This document shows positions 12,520-26,840 of a stretch of 64,000 nt of DNA, one piece after another. The DNA comes from Hippophae tibetana (Eukaryota; Streptophyta; Magnoliopsida; Rosales; Elaeagnaceae). The notes under the pieces were generated by a model that did not search any database, was not told the DNA's origin, and saw nothing but the letters and a program-made list of their open reading frames with translations. The number at the start of each line of letters is the position of its first letter. Position 1 is the first letter of the stretch. The stretch covers positions 16,002,659 to 16,066,658 of the forward strand of contig CM072811.1 of NCBI GenBank assembly GCA_037013495.1. Reading direction: 5' to 3'. A program made the position numbers and the translations under genes.

Positions 12520-14150
12520 CTTATATAACTTATTATCTCTCCCTTTGGCATATTTGTGTGACAAAACCACTCTCTTGTTACATAACACTCATAAGAAAAA
12601 TATTTTTTTTACATATTGATATTATTCTATGATTTGGTGAAACCATCTTCGCTTAAATCTTGACAACTCGTACGTATAATAAAATAACAAAACAAAATAT
12701 AAGCACACAATTTATCTCGAAGAATTCATTGTTCATTAGTTTAATATATATATATTAATAAAAGTAAAGAGAATAAACAAATATGAACGTTAAGTAATAA
12801 TAGATAGAATATTTAAATAATAAAATTACTCCCCTAATATATCATATATGTGCAAAAACCATTTATAAATAGAACACTTAATTAATGTATTCTCCCATGT
12901 GCAATATATCTCCCTTTATTAACCATTATTCTTCTTTTTTTCGTACGGAAAGATAATTTAACTTTAAAGCTTAAATTTAATATGAGCAAGAATGTAATGT
13001 ATGTAACAAATGAACTCTTACTAAGTTCTATAACTATCCAAAATAAAGTAGAATAAAACAAAAACTTATAAAATCTAATTATAAATATTATTTTTTTTAA
13101 ATGAAGATAGTAGACTTATTTAAACATGATTTTAACAAAACACTTAATTAAGAAATTATTCTTGTTCAAATTTTGACTATAAATTATATGTGCATAGGTG
13201 TATTAACCAAACACTAAGACACATTAGCACATATAGTGACATATTAACAATCCCCAAAAGTAAGATACATTATATCAATCATAGAAGATTCAAAGGAAAT
13301 AGTATCATATATCATGAAAAAGTGCAACTGAATCCTCAATTTCACCAAATAAAAAATGTCTACCAAGAGAGAACTTAAAAACTTTTATTCCTCGTTATAT
13401 ATATGTGTGTATAATTTTGACTATTTCTTTTTGTGTATGCTCAGTTTTCCTACTTTATTTCCCTTTTTGTTAAGGAATCATGTATGAGCCAAAAATCTAG
13501 TATGATGATTTTCACACTATGTGAGGTAGTCCTCTCTATTCACTACAATAGCTGCACATATCACAGTAGGTAGCCCTTTCAAAACTAGGTGTTTTTCTAC
13601 AATAAAATTTTAAAAAGTGAAAAGCATAGCTCAAATATAATTTTGCAGTCAAGGTTAGCTCAAGCCTTCAAATCTTACAAAAGTAATCACAAACTTCAAG
13701 CATGACATACATATGTATTCAATGAGTGTGTGAGTAAGTTTTTGTCAACATCGATCACCATATATGAAAGAGTATGCAACTACATAAATCGAAATACTCA
13801 ATTACGCAATGAAAGTCAATTAGAATAAGTCAAGATTGTAAAGAAAAGTAGTATATAAAGCTTATTTCATTGTTAAAACAAATCTATTACCCTCTTTTTT
13901 ATTTTTTATTTTATTTTAAATAAAACTAAGGAAACATCAATAAAAATATAAAACAAACAAACAAACCTACTAAAAATATTCACACAGGGTTAATTAAGCA
14001 CTCAAATAAAAGTACCTAGATGAAAAAAAAGGACGAATAGATGATCGAAAAGATAATATTTTATAAGCCAAACTTTCTTGAATTTTGGTTTCTTTATATC
14101 TTTAGGTTGGAATCAACTACCTTAGTTGTCATTGGCATATTTTTGAAATT
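12520..14150. other. Unassigned AT-rich interior between copia LTR and copia gag
   Basis: This lies between a copia-type LTR and a copia gag on the same strand, so it probably belongs to the same decayed element. I recognised no reverse transcriptase, integrase or protease motif in it. Most of the expected pol region is not visible here. Confidence 0.4.
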
Positions 14151-15560
14151 ACCTTTACATTTCACATTCATCCTCAATAAAGATGCAACATACAAGGTAG
14201 GATAATAATAATTGGCCTTAAAATTAAGTGTGTTGAATTTGATTTACCTCTTTGAACTAACAACTTTATGATTCTAGTAGAATTATTGGACATATTATTC
14301 ATAGTTGGTTGATAATAACGAATCCTATAACTAGAAGCATGTAAAAAATTATAAAATTTAGAAAAATTCATCAAAACCTATATTTTGGTCTTATATGACC
14401 TTTCTTACCACAATAATGACAGCTAAGCACAAACTTAATAGTTTTTTTCTATCGTAGGTGAAATGGTTCTTTGTGTATAAGTAGTAACAATGCGAGTAGA
14501 ATTAGAAGGCCTAACAAATGTGATTTTTGATGTTGAAGGTATGGAGCTCTCATTCTTATAACCAAGGTCACGTATATCATGTGAAAAAGAAGGTTTAGAG
14601 GGTTTTATGAACTAAACCATTTTTAAACATGATAGTGTAGAGTGCTCATCTGCATAGCTTAGTCTTCTCTTGTCTCCAAAAGGTTTTCCATAATCAAGAA
14701 CTTTGTTTAGCCTTTTAGCTCCAATGATCAAACTCTTTACAACTTCCTTTGATTATCCAAGTTCCTTGTTTAAGATATGCAAGACTTGAATTCAAACTAT
14801 TAATAAATTCATATAATTTATTTTTTTCTTTTCCTAAACAGAGATATTAATTTCATATGATTTGATTTTATCATTTAATTTAGTTACTTCTACAAGTGAC
14901 ATATCATTTTGTTTCCTACAACCTACTAAATCTATAAATAGTTCAACGAGACTACTATTATTAAATTTTATAAGCAAAAATTCATAATCATTTTCCTTAT
15001 CATTTGAACTTGCTGGAAGATCCACTAATAGTTGCAATAAATATCAAATAGCAAGTGCCATTATTTTTTAATTCATTTGGATTGTCGTTGTCACTTTCTG
15101 AGTCACTAAGTGTAGCATTGTAAGATCTTCCAGATCTCTTCTTTTTGTTAGCACAATCATTTGCAAGTTAACCAATCCCATTGCATTCAAAACATTTTGG
15201 TCCATTGGCTTTAGTTTTCTTACCTTTGAAACTCATAGGTTTTAATTCTCTTGGATTTTGATCCCTTTAATTGCTTGGTTGCTAGTTACTCTGTGAATTA
15301 TTCTTATTGAAGATTTTATTGAGTCTTTTGACTAATAGTTTCAATTCTTCATCATCCTTCTCATTGTCATTATCACCATTATCAATTATGGCGATTTTGA
15401 AAATGACACCTTTGTTCTTTGTAGGAGTTCAAAAGCTCGTCTCGAAGGTTTGAAGTGAACCAATGAGTTCCTCTATTTTGATGGGGTTAACATCCTTACT
15501 TTCATCCATGGTAGTGACCTTTACATAGAAGCAACATGGTAAGAAGCAAAAGATTTTCCA
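14150..15560 (-). mobile_element. Ty1/copia gag remnant (SIRE-like)
   Basis: On the minus strand the order is as follows. KIEELIGSLQTFE-like text (about 15430-15500) is typical of the copia gag core. A zinc knuckle CFECNGIG at about 15175-15210 is followed by an acidic SDSESDND stretch, and a second Cys/His knuckle CHYCGKKGH-like lies near 14400. The element is broken in many places. Confidence 0.7.
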
Positions 15561-15584
15561 AACCAATATGAATTCCTGACATCT

Positions 15585-16600
15585 TAACTATAAGTACATG
15601 CATCGTGCGAGTAATATAACGTACCTAAGTATGGATATCGATTCCACAATGAGTTGTGTGACTTATAAACGAATACCAATATAACTATTACAAATAATAT
15701 TTGAACGATAGAGAATTGTAAAAACTAAAAAGTAAATTATAACTAATTTTAAATCGTAAAACTCAATAACTACGAAGATATATGAGAAAATGACCTAAGA
15801 CTTTTAATTCTCTAATTTCCTAAGCATGTGAATCACTAATATTTCTACCAAAATAATTACCAACCAAATATATGATCAATTGAATCTAACCTAGCATCCA
15901 TTCCTTTCTTAAGTAAACAACATGTCATATAGTAATTAATCATATCACACTCTTATGTCAATTAGATTGCATATTACTCATTAATATCATCAATTGTAGA
16001 TCATACACATAAGAATCATACATTTTTCCTTAAAAACTATGCATGTTATGTAATCAAGACAATCAATTAAATAATTCTCTCAAATCTATTTTATTACCTC
16101 TACAGATTAATTGTTGGCCAAACAACTAATAGCATAAAAGTTGGATTAAATAATATAATTGAATTGAAATTATAATTGAGGTAAAATATTATATCATCAC
16201 ATGTAGAAAATTAGGTTCATAAGACCTCTAGGTTAATAAATTAGCTAGACATGATTATGTTCATAAAGTTCAATTTTTTCATAAATAAAGACATAAAAAA
16301 TAATAAATAATGGAGAATAACAAAATATGCACTCAATCTCTTAATTTGTAGCATTAATCTTCTTTTAAATTCTTCACAAAATTATGTCTTCTTTAATATT
16401 CTCTTGAACTTTTTCTATCTTTTCTCTCTTCTTGGCAACTGCTAAGGTTTTTTATTCTTAATTTTGTGTCTAATTCTTGAAATAATTGTGTTTATTTAAA
16501 GAAAAATCCATTAGATCATCACTTAGAATGATCCAAGGGTTAAGGATTAAAATTGATAATCAATGTTTGATTAGGAAAATTGATAGCATTTCCCCACGTT
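15585..16600 (-). mobile_element. Partial LTR of the Athila-like family (LTR-B)
   Basis: The sequence matches 26870-27800 over most of its length, for example GAAGATATATGAGAAAATGA and ATTGTTGGCCAAACAACTAA blocks in the same order. It lacks the outer end of the LTR. It abuts the copia gag remnant on the left. Confidence 0.65.
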
Positions 16601-16697
16601 TTTTAATTAGTTGGTCATTTTGCAAATGTGGTCATTTATAAAAAAATCTTGGATATCGAGTACCTTGCCAACCATATTGGCGAGGGTTATAGCCTAC

Positions 16698-18268
16698 TGA
16701 TGTGCAAATTAATTATAAACACTAAGGTACAAACCACTAATAACCTAGTGACAAGTTTAACTCAATGTCGATCTTTCATGGAATTAAAATGGTTTTAAAA
16801 TATTTTTGTATTTTCTCTAAACTAATAAAAATATAAAATAAAATAAAACAAACCTCAAAAAAATTATTGAAAAGTAAGAAATATAATAAAATAACTAATT
16901 AAAAGGATGAAACAATTAATGGAAATTTTAGCTAACTAATCAATAATATTTTTGATTATTTAGGTTAATTTAACAATTGTTCTTAAGTTTATATTTATGA
17001 TTTTTCCTCTAAAAACTACAAACTTTCAATGATCGTGGAAAATTTCACTTACAATTAAGTAATATATTTATTTGATCTAGGTAATTAATTAATTACTTCA
17101 AATAAACACAAGAAAATTTTAAAATCATCTAAACTAACATAATGATCATGTAATTGATTTAGATTCGCCTAGACGATGTTTATAATAACTATTCAAAAAT
17201 ATACTCTTTAAACATAAATCAAAACTTGATCAATCAATAATTCTTAATTAATGATATCAAGAAATAAGAATAAAAAATAATCTAACTTTTGTTGAAAAAA
17301 ATTAACTTAACAATCTAAAATAAGTTTGGTAGCATAACTAAAATCCCAAAAAGATATTTATCAAAACATAGTTAAACTCAAAATCATAAATAAAATTATT
17401 AAAGACATGATCTTTACAATCCCAATCAAATAAAACTAGAGATAAAAATACACTCGATGAAACAAATACTTGAACTCTTGAATTGGTTGATCTTTATTCT
17501 CTAAAACCTTAAAGAAATTGCACAATAATGAGAGTTTCTCTATTTAGGGTTTACTACACCTATCTAAAAAATATTCTCTAAGTGTGAAAACTAATGATGG
17601 TCTTATTTAAGGCTATTCTACTAAATTTACAGGTAAAATTTCATGCAAAAATCTACCTTAAATATGGAATATTGGATCGAAAATTGATTTGATCGTTAAA
17701 AAGTGGGTAAAATTGATATTGGATGTTTAGGAATTACAAAAGGTTGAAAAGGTGACCAAAATGATGATGTTTTAGGGGTTTAGAGGCTCTGTTAGGGGCA
17801 CAAAACAACATTGTTCTGGCACCAAATTGTTTAGTACATCTAGGTCTATTCTACATACATCCACCTTACTCGATTCTTCGTTGGTCCATTCAATCTTGCT
17901 AAGGGCATCCACACAATTGTTGTGGAAATCCACCTGACTTGGTTTTTTATGCTAATGGGTCTCTCCATCTAAATTGACATATGATCTTTCTATATAAATC
18001 CACCTTGGCTGATTTTTTTTTAATAATTTTTCCCCTAGTTTCTTTTAGATAATGCCACAATAATTTCTAAATGCAACTAGTAGCTCTGTAAATTAATAAA
18101 AAAATCTATAAAAATTATAAAAAAAATTAAAAAGTTGTAGAAACTCCCTAGTTATTTATTCGCCTATAAAATAATAAAAATATCTTCAAAGCAGCAAAAT
18201 TATTAACTAAATTGGAAAAATAATGCCTAAAAATATAATAAAATACTATGAAATATATTGGTTTATCA
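16698..18268 (-). mobile_element. Gypsy 3' LTR (LTR-C) with adjacent polypurine tract
   Basis: On the minus strand, CTCGAGGACTAGCAAAATA, then AAGTATGGGGGAATT (18269-18284) forms a polypurine tract of the kind seen in Athila/Tat gypsy elements. It is directly followed by an LTR that begins TGATAAACC at 18268 and ends GCACATCA at 16698. The LTR length is 1571 bases. The element's interior is cut off within about 50 bases by the next LTR fragment, so this is a stump. Confidence 0.7.
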
Positions 18269-18316
18269 AATTCCCCCATACTTATATTTTGCTAGTCCTC
18301 GAGCAAAATAAAAATG

Positions 18317-18969
18317 ATTAATTGTTGGCTAAAAGAGTAATTGCATAAAAATCAAATCAAATAATATAATTGAATAGCAATAACAATTGGGATAAAACAT
18401 TAGATTATCACATATAGAAAAGTGATTTTATAAGACCCCTAGATTAATAAATTAGCTAGACATAATTATGTTTTTAAAGCTTATATTTTTCATAAAGAAA
18501 GACCATACAATTGATAAAGAAAGGAGAAAAAGAAGAAATACACTCAATATTTTGATTTGTAGCACTAATCTTTTATTGAATCCTTCACAAAGTTGTGTCT
18601 TCTTTAATCTCCTTTTGAACTTTTTATCTATTTCTTTCTTCTTGGTATTTTTTAGAGTTTTGTAATTCTTAATTTTATGTTGTTTATGACCTCCCTATAG
18701 GGCTTTAAATAGCCTAAAATTAATCCTAAATAGCCTATTCTCGGTCGATCGAGTGATGAACCCTCGATCAATGTACAGATGTCCATATCAATCTACCTTG
18801 ATAATCGTGTATTTATCCTAATGTTTGTCTATTTTTGATCCATTTGATATATTTTCACCTACAAAGTTATATTAAACACAAATTAAGCTTACTCGTTATA
18901 TTTAAGCAAAACTAAAACAAATAAGTGGTTCAAAAGTGACCAAATAACTTTACTTTTGAAGAGTTATCA
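18317..18969 (-). mobile_element. 3' LTR fragment of the Athila-like element (LTR-B)
   Basis: The right edge is at 18969 (minus strand TGATAACTC start), preceded on that strand by a purine tract AAGTTTGAGGGTG (18970-18982). The sequence matches 27335-28057 in the same orientation, including GTTCAAAAGTGACCAAATAA and the GATCGATCGAG motif area. About half of the LTR is missing on its left side. Confidence 0.7.
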
Positions 18970-19195
18970 CACCCTCAAACTTAACTTTTTTGCTTGTCTC
19001 CAAGAAAAGCCAAGTCTAACTAGCTAAATTGATATGAGTAGCACATTCATACATACATATTTATTAATATATGCATGTTCAATAAAAACTATCATTTTCA
19101 AAAGTCACATAATTCTATGATAAGAAAGTTCACATATTCATCAATCAGCTTTCCATTAATACATGGATATGCAAGATTTTTTGATAAATTGATTC

Positions 19196-19219
19196 GTGTG
19201 TGTGTGTGTGTGTGTGTGT
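19196..19219 (+). repeat. (GT)12 microsatellite
   Basis: There is an uninterrupted GT dinucleotide run inside the 3' part of the Athila-like element. Confidence 0.95.
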
Positions 19220-21480
19220 TGGACATGATGGCATCCAATGCATTCATGAAATCCACTTATATGAGTATTCTAATCAACTAAGTCTTAGAACAAATTTCAT
19301 AAGTCTATTATTCACACTCATTTTCATTAATGTAAATATGCACTTAGTTAAAGATCAATAGGGCTATACATGCTTGTAGTATAAGGCTTACGTGATGGTA
19401 AATAAATGGATATATTTAGGCTTTTTCCACACATTATCTCTCTTTTTATTCATCATGCAATATTTAACTTCAATTGAGCTTTTTATTTGATATTTTTGTG
19501 TGTCTTATCTTACCATTCTTTTAATTATTTTATTCCACATCTCTTCTTCATTTTTTTGTTTTAGCCTCATAACATCCTCAAACTTATTTTTTAATTTTAT
19601 TCTTTTTGTTTAGAGGGGTAGTTGTGAGTTTTTTTGTAGATGTGAAGAAGTATGATGCATTACATTTTATCTTGTTCTATAGCATAACATATGATTGAAT
19701 TTTTCATACACACTAAAATTTTAAGGGTAAAGGTAATGCTTATTGGTTAGACTAAAAATGTGGTTTAAAATTATGAATGGTTCTTATTAAGGTTTAAAAA
19801 GATGAATGAGGATATGAACAAAGGTTAGCTTGAAAGATTTAATTGATCCAATGAAAGCCTAAATAATTTATCATGCCAAATAATATTTAATATTTCACCT
19901 CAAGGGATGATTCAAATAGATTCTAAAACATGGTAAACCTCTTCAACTAGCATAGCTCCCCCCAAATTTTCTCCCAATAAGAATACCAAAAACAATCATG
20001 AACGTGTTCAAAAAAATCTAAATCAATTCAATCAAAATTAGCAACATATCACATAATTAATCTAAATATCTTAACAAGCATGTTATGTTCCTTATCCTAG
20101 TCATTTCAACCAATTCTATCATTGGGTTCATATGTTTCATATCAAATATGCATGCATTTGGTTTTCATGTATTTATCAATTTCTACCCAAATCATAATAA
20201 AAAAACATCCTAAAAAATTAAAAATATCCTAAAAAAATGAAAATGCATACTAAACACTAAAGTAGAGAATGAAGTTCCCTCCCTTACACTTAAATGGCAC
20301 ATTGTCAACAATGTACACATATGAATATGAAAAAGAGTGAAAAAATCCCTTAGTCTTGGCACACCACATCTATTGTTGAAAGTGCTCAATCTTTGTTGTG
20401 CTATTGCCCTCCATATTTATTCATCTACAAAACAGAAAACATATAAGTAAAATGAAATTGGATTTCCTCCTAGTAAGTATCACGTTTAATGTCCTTGGCT
20501 TGACATTTGTATCAGTTCCTAAGGTGTATGCACCAAGGTCACCATTAACCATGAATCGCTCTTTGTTTAGAGGGGTAGTTGTTCTCTAATTCAATGGCTC
20601 TATGGTTGGTTATCTTAGTGATGGTGAATGGACCTAACCATCTGCTCTTGAGTTTGCTTGGAAACAAGTTAAGTCATGAGTTTTTCAGTAATACTTTCTA
20701 TCTCGATTCAAAAGTATGGTCGACAATTTTCTTATTATGCCATCTTTTTGTTTTCTTTTTGAAAAGCTTGACATTCTTATAAGTGCTCCACCATAGCTTA
20801 TCCAAGTTATTTATTTGTAGCATCATTTTTATCTCTTTATTGAACACTTTTGCTTACCCACTTGATTGGGGATGGTAGGGAAAATGTTTGACTTCTAACT
20901 TTGGTGGCCTCTCAATGAATTATTTGAATTTAAAACTTATCTCATAACACTCCACAACAACATTAGAAGCACGCATAGGACTCATAGCCTCCAAATATTT
21001 CACATAGTAAACAATATTTACTTCCATCAAACACTCCACATTTTCTTCATTAAAATAAGTTGAATTGTTTTCTAATGGATTTATTTTATTTGTCATATCA
21101 TCATGTGTCAAAGACTTTTATATGGGTGGTTCAATAGATTTTGTTAAATTATCATCATGAATATATGTGCCTAAGTTATTATCATGGTGTTCACTATCAT
21201 GTTTGTTCATAGAATTAATGAGCACAAATTGTAAGACATCACCAAGGCACATGTTATGAAGTACATCATTGACTAGTTTATCATTAACATTTATCTTAAA
21301 ACAATCATAAGTATTATCAGTATCATAAAATTTAATTACTTTAAAAACATTAAATGTTATTGGTTTATCCTACACTCTCACTGTAAGCTCAACTTTTTAT
21401 ACATTAAAAAGTGATCTTCTGGTTGCTAAGAATGGATGAGCATGTATGATAGGAATTTCATGGTCCTTCTCCATGTCTAA

Positions 21481-23258
21481 TGATGAGACAAAACTAGCAT
21501 CGGGTTAGCAATACCAACTTTGCACATACTTAGGTTTTATATTTGTAAAACTCTCGCAAGTACACAAATCATTTAATAGAAAATGACAAATATACTCCTA
21601 AGATCGATCTAAGGAAAGAATATATGTGATTTTTAATTTATTATTCAAACTTTTTAAAAAGAAATTAAATCATAAACAACATGTCACGATATTTTGATTT
21701 TTTGTGTTTACTAATCTAATAACATAAAAAAATAAACGTAGATATGAATTCAATAAACAATTATGCAAATTTTTATCATTCATAATAGTGGAGTATTTAT
21801 ATATATAATAATTAAGTTACTTATGTTTACTATATTATTTAGATTATTAAAGATATAAATTGATATTTATTAATCCTTTCTTTTTTATATAAATACTACC
21901 TTTGGTGGGGTTACATATTCTTTGTTAATTAAACAAATCAATTAACACCTATAGGTGTGTCGATAATTAATTTGGTTAATTAAAGTAATACCTTTATTCT
22001 AAGAGATTAAAAATGAATAATTTAAATGTCACATTTGGTAGGGTTAGACATTTTAAACTTTATTCAAGATGTCCAAATTAAACCTAAGAATTTAATTATC
22101 CGAGTATTAACTTTCAAGTTTTAAAACCATTACTGAAAATATATTTTTGAATAATAATTCTTATAATATTTTTTGAAATAGAGCTTCACTCTAGCTACCG
22201 AGCGATTGTACCAACAAATAAAATAATACTACTCTAAATTAGACCAGATAATTAAAATCTAATTTTCAAATTTAAGTTTATAACGAAAAATAATATATTT
22301 CTCTCTAACATCCTTAATATAAAATCTTGAATAAAAACAAGATCAATTTATTTTATAGAAATGTTTTACTTGTTTAATATTTTGTAAGTAGAACAACATT
22401 ATTATTATATCATATTTACAAATAGCTAACCATGTTAAATTTAATCACAGATAAATTAAATATAACATATAAGAATAAAATATAAAAATAATTGCAAAGA
22501 ATTCATTTTAAAATTATATCTCAAAATAATTCTTACAAAACTTTGATGCTAATTTTGTTTCTAGAAAACCTCCAACCAAATTTGCATTTCCATTTATTGA
22601 ATCAAAAACTAGAAATTTACAAAATCATAACTAGTTCTTCTAAAAAAGAAAACAACTTTAAAACTAAAAAAATTAAGAAATATTTCTAGAGAGAGAAGAG
22701 CTAAGAAATTGTGTGATTTGAGGGCTGATTTTTACAATGGGGGAGAGGATCTTTTTATCGGTGAGAAAAAGGATAAAAAGTAGGAAAATATATCAAAAAT
22801 TGATCTTAGACGCGTTTGGATAGGCTGGCACGCATGTGGGGTGAGATCTAAGGCGAGATAGGCATTGACGGGTGCAGAATTTACAACATACGGGTGCAGG
22901 AGCGCATATAACTCGACAGATGCTCACGCAAGAAGGCTAGAATCAACATGGCGCGTGCAAGGCTCTGCTTGACATGCGTGCGACTCGGTATGGCGCATGT
23001 GAGACTTGCCATTTTTGATCCATTTTGTCTAATTTTTCCATTATTTTGACTTTTCCTCATTTGTTTCTTAACATATATGTGATGTATTGCTCCAGTATTT
23101 TTCTTCGATTCTTTAAATTATTTTTGAATAAAAATACTCGTGATTTTGAAAAGAAAAATTTATATAAAACTATTATTAAATCGTACAAATATAAATCTAT
23201 TTAATTAATTAAAGTACATTAAATCATGATAATTTTAGTTTTTTTTAACCATTCATCA
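21481..23258 (-). mobile_element. Solo LTR, family LTR-A
   Basis: This 1778-base LTR begins on the minus strand with TGATGAATGG (23258) and ends GTCTCATCA (21481). It is flanked by near-identical 5-bp target copies (TCTAA at 21476-21480, TCTAG at 23259-23263). It matches the reverse complement of 25017-26816 along its length, including ACTCTCGCAAGTACACAAAT and the TTCTTTTCGGAATC-like start area. No internal region of its own is attached. It lies within the protease area of the Athila-like element. Confidence 0.85.
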
Positions 23259-25016
23259 TCTAGTACAATTAAATTTTTTAAAAAGATAAACTTCTCCACT
23301 GTTACTAACATATCTTCTACCATACCTCGTGATCACTTGATTGACGTATCTGCCATTTGCAATATTACTACAATGGGTTTGGTTTTACCAAACCCCAATC
23401 TTATGAAAATTGATAGTGGCATAAGGTTAATGCTTGCACCCAAGTCACACAATGTCTTGCTAAAATATATATTCCTAATTGTGTAAGGGATGCCAAAGCT
23501 ACCCAATTCTTTAACATTTTCTAGTAGTTTTCTTAAGGCTATTGTCTCATTATCTCCAAGCCTCTATTTCATATATAGAATGTCCTTCATGAATTTGGCA
23601 TATGAAGACATCTATTCAAGTGCATCTGCAAATGATATATTTATATGAAACTTCTTAAAGACATCTAAGAGTTTTGAAAACTAATTGTTTAATTTTTTCT
23701 TCTAGAGCCTTTGAGGGATGGAAATAGTGGGTTTGTAGAGATTTTTATTCTTTAGTTGGATCACTTCATTTTTAGTACTCATTTTGTCCACATTTTCCTC
23801 CTTATTCTTTTAAGCTTTCTCTAACTTTTATAAGGTTTTACCACTCATCAAGGCTATTGCTTTACAATGCTCCTTACCATCTCTTTTTGGATTAAATTTT
23901 ATGTTGCTTAGAAGGTTACCTTGAGGACTTTGACTTATATTTTGGGTGAGTTATCCTGTAGAAGTCCCACGAGTGAACTTTATGTAATCCACTTCTGTAT
24001 TTACTAAATGGATAAAGTCTTTCATTATTCTCATTAAAGTACTTGTATTGTCCTCACTAGGTGGCTTATTCTCTTGGGCTTGTGGTTGTTGAAAATTTGG
24101 TGATAGGAAGGGTCGATAGTTGAATTGATTATCACCTTGATTGTTGTTATTGTTCCATGAGAAATTTGGGTGGTTTCTCCATCCTGGGTTATATGTGTTT
24201 GAGTGTGGTTTTGATTTTTAACATAATTTACTACTTTAGGAAGGTTCCTACATGATTCAGTAGAATGCAATCCATTGCAATAATCACACACCATGAATGG
24301 GCTTTGTACCATATTTACCTACACACTGCCACCATATAACTTCTTAGTTAAGCCTAACACTATAACATTTGTTTGAGCTTGCAATACTACTATGGTGTCT
24401 ACATCTACTACTCCAGCTACTCTTTTTGGGTTTAGCCTATCCATATTCCATTAACAATTATTAGATGCTATTTCATTAAGTAAAAGCTTCCTTTTTCAGT
24501 TTTATGTATTAATGCTTCTCCACTTGCAACATCAATTATGGTCCTTGGCTGCCCCATTAATCCATTATAGAATATTTGCACTTGCAACCAAGTAAAAAGT
24601 TCATTGTGTAGGCATCATCTTAACAGTTCTTTATTGCATTCCCAATCTTCATAAAGTGATTCCCCTTCAGATTGCTGAAAAGAAGTGATGTGTTTCTAAG
24701 CTTAACTATCTTTGAAGGTGAAAATTATTTTGTCTAGAATTTCTGAGCCAATTGATCCCATATAGTGATTGACCTAGTAGGTGATGACTATAACCATGCC
24801 TTAGCTTGGTCCCTCTTATTTTTTCATAACCCATGATTAATCTTAACATAACCATTCCCTTCTTAAGCGAGGTAAAGTTCTCTTTATTTTTGAATCAAAA
24901 GGAACAAGATTTTGACTTATTAACATGGGTATACAACAGAAACACTAAAACAAAAATTAAAAGGTCCAAATTAATAGGGCAATAACCATTATTGATATTT
25001 GTTATAAGTAATTAAC

Positions 25017-26816
25017 TCATGAGTGCTCAAAAAGTACTAAAATTACCATAATTTTATGCACGTTAATTGATTAAATATATATATATATATATATATTTAT
25101 ATGATTTTATCATATATTTATATAAATCTTTCTTTTCGGAATCACGGGTATTTTTATTGCTTTTAGGTATTTTCACTTTAAAAAGTAACTTAAAGACTCA
25201 AAGAAAAATACTAGAGGCAATACATCACAAATATATTCATAAAATAAATGAGGAAAAGTCGAGAAATATGGAAAAATTAGATAAAATGGATCAAAAGGGT
25301 CAAAAAGGGTGAAATCTCGCACACATCCACCCAACCGCACTGGCCAACATACATGCATCGCCCAACAACGTTGGACAACACATGTAGCACACCCAGTAGC
25401 ACTAAACAATGTGTGTGCATCGCTCGCATAACGCCCAATCTGCATACACCACTGCTCCATTCCGCACACCCATCTGCTCCATTCTGCGTGCACCGCACAC
25501 CCATTTACTCCATTCCACGCACTCCACTACACCCATCTGCCTTAATCCATGCGCGCCGCCGTGCCCCACACTACCATGACGTCAACAATGACGTCATCAT
25601 TCACTACTCCGTATTTCCTCCATTTTTAATCATTTTTCCACCCACTTTTTCTTTCTTTCCTCACCTATAAATACCCTCATTCTCTTTACCACAAAACACA
25701 CCTAAAAAATACCTTCTTCTCTCTTCTGTCTCTCCATTTCTTAGTTTTTAGCTTTTCTTAGTTAGTTTTTCTTAGTTTTAAAATTCTTCTCTTTTTGAGA
25801 AGAACTAATTATGTTTTTGTAATTTATTAGCTTTTTGATTCAATAAATGGAAATGGAAATTTCGTTTGGAGGTTTTCCAGCAACAAGAATAATATCAAAG
25901 TACTTTAAGGATTTTATTTTCTTTACAGTTATTTTTTTTATGTTTTATTCTTATATGTTATATTTAATTTGTCTCTGATTAAATTTAACTTTGTTGGCTG
26001 TTTGTAAACATGTTATAATAATAACGTTGTTATGCTTACGAAATATTAACTAGGTAAAAATCTCTAAAATGAATTGATTTTATTTGTTGGTACAATCGCC
26101 CAGTTGTTAGAGTGAAATTATATTTTAAAAGTTTTTATAAGAATTATTATCTGAAAATGTATTGAAAACATGTTTTCAGTAGTGGTTTTAAAACTTGAAA
26201 GTTAGTACTCGGATAATTAATTTCTTAGGTTTAATTTGAATACTTTGAATAAAGTTTAAATTGTCTAACCCCACCAAAGGTGTCATTTAAATGGTTCATT
26301 TTCAATCTCTTAGAAAAAGGAATTAATTTAATTAACCAAATTAGTTATCAACCCTACCCATAGGTGTTAATTGATTTGTTTAGTTAACAAAGAATATCTA
26401 ATCCCAACAAATGTGATATTCTTATAAAAAAAATAGAATCAATAAATATCAATTTATATCTTTAATAACCTAAATAATATGAGTAAGCATAATTAACTTA
26501 GTTATTATATCCATAAATATTCCACTATTATAAAAGATAAAATTTGCATAAATGTTTATTGAATCTGTATCTATGTTTATTTTTATGTTATTAGGTTAAA
26601 AACACAAAAATCTAAAATATTGTGACAAGATGTTTAGTATTTAATTTCATTTTTAAAAGTTTGAATAATAAATTAAAAACGACATATATTCCTTCCTTAG
26701 ATCGACCTTGGGAGAATACTTATCATTTTCTACAAAATGATTCGTGCACTTGCGAGAGTTTTATAAATATAAAACCAAAGTATTGGAAGGATTAACGATG
26801 CCAATTTTTCTCATCA
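25017..26816 (+). mobile_element. Solo LTR, family LTR-A
   Basis: This 1800-base LTR runs from TCATGAGTGCTCAAAAAGTA to TTTTTCTCATCA. It is flanked by perfect 5-bp target duplications, TTAAC at 25012-25016 and 26817-26821. A TATA box (TATAAATA, 25666-25673) lies in a stretch also present at 30101 in another copy. It is inserted immediately beside the primer-binding site of the Athila-like element. Confidence 0.88.
25310..25575 (+). repeat. GC-rich degenerate tandem segment inside solo LTR-A
   Basis: About 260 bases, far richer in G and C than the surroundings, are made of degenerate units like CCATCTGCTCCATTCTGCGT and CGCACACCCAT. At the same position in the other LTR-A copies a different GC-rich segment occurs (about 29960-30025 and 22805-22995). 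The ORFs here on both strands are by-products of the composition. Confidence 0.75.
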
Positions 26817-26821
26817 TTAAC

Positions 26822-26840
26822 CCCTCGACAAAGGCGCCGA
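26822..26840 (-). other. Primer-binding site of the Athila-like element
   Basis: Read on the minus strand, TCGGCGCCTTTGTCGAGGGG resembles the TGGCGCCGTTGTCGGGG primer-binding site used with tRNA-Asp by Athila/Tat elements. It sits between the element's interior and LTR-B. Confidence 0.6.

Noticed and set aside
25173-25670. Long Cys/His/Trp-rich frames on both strands
   Set aside because: They are caused by the GC-rich repetitive segment in solo LTR-A. The other copies do not keep the frames.
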